A stretch of 52,534 nt of DNA, taken from contig JADGJC010000282.1 of assembly GCA_027596075.1 (NCBI GenBank), positions 1-52,534 of the forward strand, written 5' to 3'. Source of the DNA: Rhizophlyctis rosea. Lineage: Eukaryota > Chytridiomycota > Chytridiomycetes > Rhizophlyctidales > Rhizophlyctidaceae. This document shows positions 45,830 to 52,534 of the stretch, piece by piece; position 1 is the first letter of the stretch; every line of letters begins with the position of its first letter. Both the position numbers and the translations under genes were made by a program. Below the pieces are notes generated by a model. It was not told the DNA's origin. It saw only the letters and a list, made by a program, of their open reading frames with translations, and made no database searches.

Positions 45830-48800
45830 TCACAACATAGCCTCCCTCTCCTTCTCACAAGCCGCCCCAACAAGCACCGCAACCTCCTTCACCAACCTCC
45901 TCCCCAGCGCCTCCCACCTCTCCTCCTCCTCCCTCCTCCCAACACTCCTCTCCGCACTCCCAAGAACAACTTCTTCTCCCTCCCCATCCCCACCATACAC
46001 CCCACCCAAAACCCCCTCTTCCTCTCCACCCCTGATCTTCCGCTCCCTCTCCCTCTCCCCCCCACCCCCAGCCCTCCTCCACACAACCCACTCCAAATAC
46101 CTCCCAATCCACTCCCTAACAGCCATAACAACCTCCTGCCTCCTCTCGTCCCCCATCTGGATCCTCAACCACCCATCCAACACAACCCCAGGCTCCCCCT
46201 CAACATCCCGACTCCACCTCACGTCCCTGAAATTCGCAAAAAGCACCAGTCCAATTGCGTCCGCTCGCGTCGTGTGGCGCATGTACACCCCGCCGTCTAC
46301 TTGCTGTTTGTCTTGATAGCAGAGTAATCGTGCCGGAAGTGGGGCCGTAAAGTCGTCGGCGCCCGATTGGGATCCCGCAACACTTGCTACGTCGTCCAGG
46401 TCCGTATCAAAATCGGACGCGACGGACATGGTGTCTGTCGTGGAGAAATTGGACGAGGATCCATATCGTGTCAACCCGCCCGGTCCACGACCCGATCCAT
46501 ACCCCGTATCCGGCGTAGCGCTCCTACTCGATCCCACCCCCATCCCACCACCAGCCGGTCCCGTCGCAGCAACAGGAGGCTCAACCCCACTAATCCTCGA
46601 AACCCCACTCCAACTATTCACCGAACTCCCCGTCAACCTCAACTTCCAATCCGTCTTCCCCCTATACTCATCCTTCCCCAACACCTCCGCAACATTCGGA
46701 TAAAGCGCCCCACACAACACACCTCGAATCATATCCATCTCCCCACTATTCACATTATACTCCTCTCCCCCCAACAAACTGCTAGCTCCCCTCCCGCCAC
46801 CATAACTCCTCCGCACAACCCCACAATCCTCCAAAACCCTCAAAAACTGCTTCCGCGCCTTCTCAACATTTACCAAACTAGCTCCATGCAACCAATTCCT
46901 CGCACAAAACTCCCGTCCAGCTCCAACACCTCCACTCTCCTCCTCACCCCTCCACCCTTCAAACGCCTTCCACATAGTCAACTGATCACTCTCAGTCCCC
47001 TTCGCAAACCGCTTCAAAATCCAATCCCGAGCTTTGATTTTCTCGTCCGGGTGGATCGCATAAATCCCCCTTCCGACTTCCATGCCACCCGCAATCGTGA
47101 CAATCGGATCGAGCACGCCCAAAGCGGCGCCTTCGAGAACCATTTTGCCGATCCAGGGGTCAACGGGTAATTCGCTTAGGACTTTTCCCAAGGGTGTCAG
47201 ACCTTCGTCGTCGTCCAGGGCACCGAGGGAGCGGAGTGCTTGGATGGCGAGGTGGACGTTTCCGGGTGATGGTGGTTCGGGAGCGGCGGCAAAGACTTCG
47301 CGGGAAGATTTGGCGAGACGGAGGGCTTTGATTTTTAGGACTGTCGATTGGAGGTCCACGCGGAGGAGTTCGGGTGGCATGGAATATGGTAACGCGCGGC
47401 GACGACGACGGGACATGAGGGAGTAGTAAAGACCTGGCTGGCAGCGTCCTGCGCGACCAATACGCTATTGGGAAAACGTTACATGAGAGGATGGTTAGCA
47501 AGGAATGGGGAGATATAACCTCCGTTCCTTCAAAAACAGCAAGGAAACGATGTATGCGCAAAAAAGCAAAGAACCTTGTCCACATACCTGCTTGATATTC
47601 GACTGACTCCCCCAAACACTCGCCAAAGAACTAATCCTCCGATCCGCATCATACGAATTCTGCCTCATCCGTCCAGAATCAATCACATACACAACGTCAT
47701 TGATCTACAAACATAAAAACACAGTCGGAAACAATTGCAAAATATCAACCACACAACCCAACCACAACGGAGATCCGAAAACACCAACACACCCACCCCT
47801 CCCCACACACACACACAACAGAAGAAAGGAAAAACCACCCCCAGACTCACCGTAACACTAGTCTCCGCAATATTAGTACTCAAAACAACCTTCCTAACCC
47901 CCTCCCCAAAATTCTTAAACACCTCCCCCTGCCCCGCCATCGGAACACTACTATGCAACGGCAAAACCCTAGCCCTCCTCTCATCCCCAAAACCAACCCC
48001 AAACCGATCCTCCTGAAGCTTCCCCATAACCAAATTAATCTCCTGCCACCCGGGCAAGAAGACCAATATAGCTCCAGGAGGATGCGTGAGGGCGATGTGA
48101 GCGATGAGAGCTTCGATCGTGTCCAGGGGGATGTAGTCTGTTTCCCGATCGCCTCGACCATGATGGTGGGACGACACGTAGCCACCTCCTCCTTCCAGCT
48201 CGGTACGGAGATATTTCTGTGTTTCGGGTACCCAACGCGGTAAAATGCCTTTTCTTCCCGACCGAGGATCACCACCAACACCATATCGGTCAATAATATC
48301 CATGACGTCCTCAAGATGGTTTTCCTTCACCGGGAACAAACGACCAGGAACGGAGACAATGGGAGGGAGGCGGTCCCGACCTAGGGAGCCAAAACCCTTG
48401 AAATAGGATTGGAACAGCTCGGTTTCGGCGGTGGCGGACATGAGGATTAGTTTTATGTCTGGACGGCGGTGGAGGAGGGTGCGGATGATGATGAGGAGGA
48501 GGTCGGTGTTCTGTGTTTTTTAAAAGTAAGTGAGATTTGTTGAGTGATGCGCGTAACAGTTAAGAAGGAAGCAAAGAGAATGTGGGCAGAAATCCAACGA
48601 CAGTATAGATAAGGGACCCCAAAACAGCAATAATCGGACACCAAGAAAAAGGAAGAAAGGAAAAGAACACTCACCAAATCCCTCTCATGAACCTCATCCA
48701 AAATAATATGCGTCACCCCCGTCAACATCGGATCATCCTGGAACCTCCTCAACAATATACCGCTCGTGCAAAACACTGAAAGTGAAGAAAAATTAAAAGT

Positions 48801-51642
48801 CAGACATTAAAACATCAAGCACCAGGAAAACAAAGAAAACAAAACAACACAAAAAAAAAAAAAACTCACCCATCCTCCCCTCATCCCTCCCAACATTCGG
48901 CATCTTCTGCTCAAACCTAACCTGATAACCCACCGCACACCGTCCCCCACCACCAACACTCTCCCCCCTCTCATACGCAACCCTCTGCGCAACACTAATA
49001 GCCGCAATCCTCCTAGGCTGCGTAATAATCACACTCGCCGGCCCACTCCTCCTCCTCCCCTCCCCACCACCAACCCTCCTCTCCCACTCCGGATGCCCCT
49101 CCTTCCACTTCTCCCAAGCCAGTATGAATTGAGGTACCTGTGTAGTTTTACCGGCACCGGTCTCGGCACTCAAAACAACAACAGAGCTACTCTCCATCGC
49201 CGCGATGATTTCACGGAATTTCGTAACAACAGGTAACTCCCCCGCCGCACCCCTCCCAACCCCCTCCGGAACCTCCACATCCTCCTCCCGAACATCCCTT
49301 CCCCTCTCCCGTTCCCTCGCATCCCACCCCCCACCCGCACCACCCAACACCAAATCCCCCTCAACAACATTCCCACTCCTGCCTGCATCCGAAATCCGAA
49401 AAGCATCCAAACTCTCCATCTCCTCAACCAACTTCCCCAATCTCGCAACAACCCCCTCAACAACATCAACCTTCACAGGCTTTTCAAGCATCATCCTCAA
49501 CCTCTCCTTAAAAGGCGTGACGAAAATCTTGAACCCATCAACAAAACCCTCACTAACAACCCCCAACAAATGTCCACTCAAATTATGCCACGCACGCGGC
49601 GCAGTCTCTTTCTTATTCTTGCCCAACCCCACTCCCTCCATATGACTTATCTGCACCCCGTCGTACATGTGTGGTGCCAGATGTAATCGCGCAACCCACT
49701 TCCCGCTCGATTCGCGAGGGCGGGGTTTGAGGTGTTGGTATACGGGTACGGGAACAGGGATCTTCATTCTTGCGCAGTAGAAGTGGACGAATTTCCTGTC
49801 TACGTCGTCGATGTTTGGGGGAAGGGTTGCGTTTGGGGGTGGTGGGGAGTGGGCGTGGAAGGGGTCGGAGCGGTGGTCGCGGGGGTGTTTGGAGGTGTCG
49901 TGGTAGGTGTCGTGGTCGGGGTAGCGGCGTTTGTCGCGTGAGGTGGGGGGGCGGAGGTCTTGTGACCAGGAAGAGGAGGAGGAGGGACCGCTTCCGTTGG
50001 TGAAGCGGTGATCCCTAACATCAAGACGACTGTTGCTACTTCCACCACCACCACCACCAGCACTCCCACCCCAAACACCAGCATCCCACGCGCTCTTCAA
50101 GCCGTCGTATCCGTCATCCAGACTCATGGGGCTGTTCATCCGGTTCGTATTTCCCCTCGTGGGTGCAGGCTCGCCCTTCGCAGGAGGAACGTCATCATCA
50201 TCATCCCAAGCACTAGGAACTTTGCTTTCCTCCCCTCGGTCAAGCGTAATAGCTTTCACATCCGCTTCCCAAGCATCCATCCCCTTCTTACCCCTCCCCC
50301 GTCCACCACCACCCGACGCACCTCCCCTCCCACCCCTCCCACCTCCAGCCCCACCCCTTCCCCTCCCCCGTCCCCCCTCCTTCACACCCCTCTTCTTCTC
50401 ACCCATAGCCTTCCCAATCAGCCCCTCAGCATCAATCCTCTCCCTGATCATCTCAATAACCCTCCCTCTAGCCTCCTTCTTACTCAACCCCTGCGCCTCA
50501 ACCACAATCCCACTCTCCCCAGGCGGCGCAACCCCATCCGGCAAAGGCATCTCCGCCGACGCGACAAACGCGTCCTGCATCTTGGTCGAGCCGGGCCATT
50601 TGGGCACGCTGGTGGTGTCGTAGGTGAAGAGGACGGCCTTTTTGAGGAGGCCGAAGTAGCGTTGGACGATGTGGAAGGAGTCGTCCGGTGGGGAGATGTC
50701 CATTGGGGCGGGGCTATCTCGGGAGATGAGAGATTGGCGTGAGGGGTGCATGTGTGGATCTGGGGCAGGGCTGTCACGGGAGAAAAGGGCTTGACGTGAG
50801 GGGTGCATGTGTGGGTCGGGGGCGGGGTTTGAGCGTTGTGCTTGGGGTGGTGGATCATCGTGAGAAGGTGTTGGGCCGCGTCGTGAGTTAGATGAGTATC
50901 GAGAATCTGGTCGGTGTTGCGGTTGAGGCTCGCGGTCCCATTCGTCTCTATCATGATTGGGTTCGGATTTGAAGCTTCGTGAAGGGCCTTCATCACGTGG
51001 CGGACCGTTTGTTGCGGGATATCTGTCCCCACCTCCTCTGTCACGGTTGGCATTCCCGTAGTAGGTGTCCCCGCGTCTTTCTTGGTCCCGATCGCGGTAG
51101 TCTCTTTCCCTATCCCAACCACGCCCACCTCCCCTATCAAAATCACTATTTCGTCCACTTCTATCAAATCCACCTCCACCGAATTTTCCGCCCACCCCAT
51201 CATCATTGCCAGCACGGGGATGGTCCCGTCCCATTCCCCGTTCCGGACCCGCTCCACTCCAACCTCCACCCGGCTCACCGTTCCGGCCACCACCAGATTC
51301 ATCCCTGCCTCCACCGCCCCATCCTTCACCAGATCCATTCGGGCCGCCACCCGGCCCATCCCGTGCTCCATTCGCCCCATTTAGACCACCACCATCCGCC
51401 CCCGCAACACTACGAGGTCTCGTAAAGGTCACCCCAAGATCGGCATCTCTGTACGATTCCCAGTTTCCCAAGCGTGATTGCGATTGGTTTGAACGGTCGT
51501 TGTTGTTGTTGGCAGGCGGCTGTCCAGCCAAGGGTGCCCCATATGGTGGAAGGGACGCACCGTGCGGTGGATCGTATCTGCCGGAAGAAGGGTAGGAAGG
51601 CCGCCGATGAGGAGGTGGTTGTTGATCGCGGTAGTAAGGCAT
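45830..51642 (-). CDS. large DEAH-box RNA helicase (DHX family)
   Basis: RNA-dependent ATPase/helicase. Exons 51642-48870, 48775-48675, 48510-47851, 47704-47588 and 47464-45830; 5286 nt, 1761 aa from the first in-frame ATG. Core motifs: I GAGKTTQ (from 829), Ia TQPRR, II DEVH (951-954), [16 protein letters not shown], and VI QRIGRAGR, formed across the last splice junction. Winged-helix/HA2 ([15 protein letters not shown]) and OB-like ([18 protein letters not shown]) regions follow. The N-terminal part is a long Gly/Arg/Asp-rich disordered region with RGG-like repeats, then a domain with [11 protein letters not shown] and [18 protein letters not shown], typical of the double-stranded RNA-binding-like element before DHX9/DHX36/DHX57-type cores. 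The open frame continues upstream to about 51972 without an ATG; that stretch (IRQFTVKRSPSP, EEPVGEDDFLKFLDS) looks coding, so a further 5' exon with the true start is likely. Confidence 0.92.
50714..50827 (-). repeat. 57-bp tandem duplication inside the helicase gene
   Basis: Two adjacent 57-bp copies (50714-50770 and 50771-50827) encode two 19-residue units that share [16 protein letters not shown]. They lie in the disordered N-terminal region of the DEAH helicase. The duplication keeps the frame and the copies differ at several bases, so it is not brand new. Confidence 0.75.
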
Positions 51643-51972
51643 TTCAGGTTCTTTTCTGAACGAGGTATTCAAAGAATCGAGGAACTTCAAAAAGTCGTCT
51701 TCGCCAACTGGTTCTTCTGGTTTTGACTCTCGATTGGTGGCGCGTGTACTTTGAGAGTCTGAAGGTGATGGAGAGCGTTTCACTGTGAACTGACGGATTT
51801 GTGACTGTGGCAGCACTGGGTAGCGCGCTAGTTTGGGTGTCAGTGAGGAGTCAGTCAGCAGCTTTTTGACACTAGCAGTGGTTGCAGTGTATGCGACGCG
51901 GAACACCGCGCGCTTGCAACTGGTTGGTGACAGTATGGTGAACAAGTGCAGTGCGGGGTGTCCAATGCACAC

Positions 51973-52444
51973 CTTATCTCGGTAGCGATAGTTTTGTAGA
52001 CGAAGGTGCCGGTATGTGACTATTTACTGTTTGGAGGAAACCGCAGGAGATTAGTCAACACAATTTGAAGCAGTGGCAAAGTTGGTTGCGTGTGAACGCA
52101 CTATCACCGGGGCGACCAAGTGGGTGTTTCCAGTTTGCTCTTCAGTTGCCAGAGCTCATTCACGACTTGAGTTACGCAGGCGATCTCGTCAACTGTGAGC
52201 GTGCCACTGACAGTGCTACAGTAACACCACCTACAGTACCTATCTACCTATGTCACGGTATTAAGCCAAGTTGCCTTTAGTTTGAGAACAGGTTGTAACA
52301 AGTTTCACCTTCACACTAAGGGGTAGTAGTTTCAATGGATAAGTAAAGAGTGTGCCATGATGCCATCCAATTTATGACTTCAGTTGGCCAGGTGAGTCGG
52401 AATGACACGCGTCCCAACTCCCAACCCCCAACTCTCTCGTCTCC
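51973..52444. other. region upstream of the helicase
   Basis: Should hold the helicase promoter and probably a first exon with its start codon. I could not place that exon with confidence. No other gene was seen. Confidence 0.35.
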
Positions 52445-52532
52445 TCTCCAATGGGTCTCCAATGGGTCTCCAATGGGTCTCCAATGGGTCTCCAATGGGT
52501 CTCCAATGGGTCTCCAATGGGTCTCCAATGGG
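52445..52532. repeat. 11-bp minisatellite, eight perfect copies
   Basis: TCTCCAATGGG is repeated eight times without error and runs to within two bases of the window end, so the full array may be longer. Three units make 33 bp, so any frame through it encodes an 11-residue repeat. It is not a canonical telomere repeat. Confidence 0.95.
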
Positions 52533-52534
52533 AC

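Noticed and set aside
46367..47170. 267-codon plus-strand ORF
   Set aside because: Antisense shadow of the helicase C-terminal exon; its Pro/Thr/Arg-rich composition is the complement of Gly/Arg-rich coding sequence.
50008..50742. Plus-strand Pro/Ser-rich ORFs
   Set aside because: Antisense to the Gly-rich region of the helicase; low complexity and no independent support.
51970..51972. GTG as the helicase start codon
   Set aside because: GTG starts are not normal in nuclear fungal genes; the first in-frame ATG (51642) or an upstream exon is more likely.
1..52534. CRISPR arrays, bacterial operons or insertion sequences
   Set aside because: No direct-repeat/spacer pattern, transposase or terminal inverted repeats were seen; the gene structures are eukaryotic.

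Overview
The window reads as an intron-rich fungal genome segment. Introns are short (roughly 50-110 nt), begin GTAAGT/GTGAGT-like and end in AG. Gene content (eEF1B gamma, a DEAH helicase, an ABCC transporter, an NRPS and a PKS-NRPS hybrid) is eukaryotic. An early-diverging, chytrid-like fungus is my best guess from intron density and from the unusual megasynthases; this is inference, not proof. I assembled gene models by hand from splice signals, and every model listed as confident has a total coding length divisible by three.

Layout. 1-2534: a doubtful minus-strand ORF (365-895) interrupted by an in-frame TGA, then no clear gene. 2535-4782 (-): translation elongation factor 1B gamma, 8 exons including three tiny ones. 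5797-6322 (-): a 154-aa four-helix membrane protein. 6590-6660: a tRNA-like relic. 7424-14649 (-): a 2288-aa two-module NRPS. 16692-21686 (+): a 1454-aa ABCC-type exporter. 22451-23452 (-): a seven-helix membrane protein. 25833-38456 (+): a 3734-aa PKS-NRPS hybrid in 20 exons (KS-AT-DH-ER-KR-ACP-C-A-T-TE plus a C-terminal tail). 38457-45829: mostly gene-poor, with an assembly gap (41027-41036) and two small spliced genes that single-frame ORF calling does not show (42112-43159 minus, 44684-45038 plus). 45830-51642 or further upstream (-): a large DEAH-box RNA helicase. 52445-52532: an 11-bp minisatellite at the window edge.

How the genes may work together. From 7.4 to 38.5 kb two megasynthases bracket an ABCC exporter and a 7-TM protein, arranged as two divergent pairs (NRPS/ABC and 7-TM/PKS-NRPS) with intergenic regions of about 2.0 and 2.4 kb. 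This looks like a specialised-metabolite cluster. The PKS-NRPS carries intact catalytic residues from KS to a terminal thioesterase, so it could make and release a reduced polyketide-amino acid product by itself. The NRPS has a first module with degenerate C and A motifs and no release domain, so it may act with a partner. No P450, oxidase or transcription factor gene was recognised inside the cluster.
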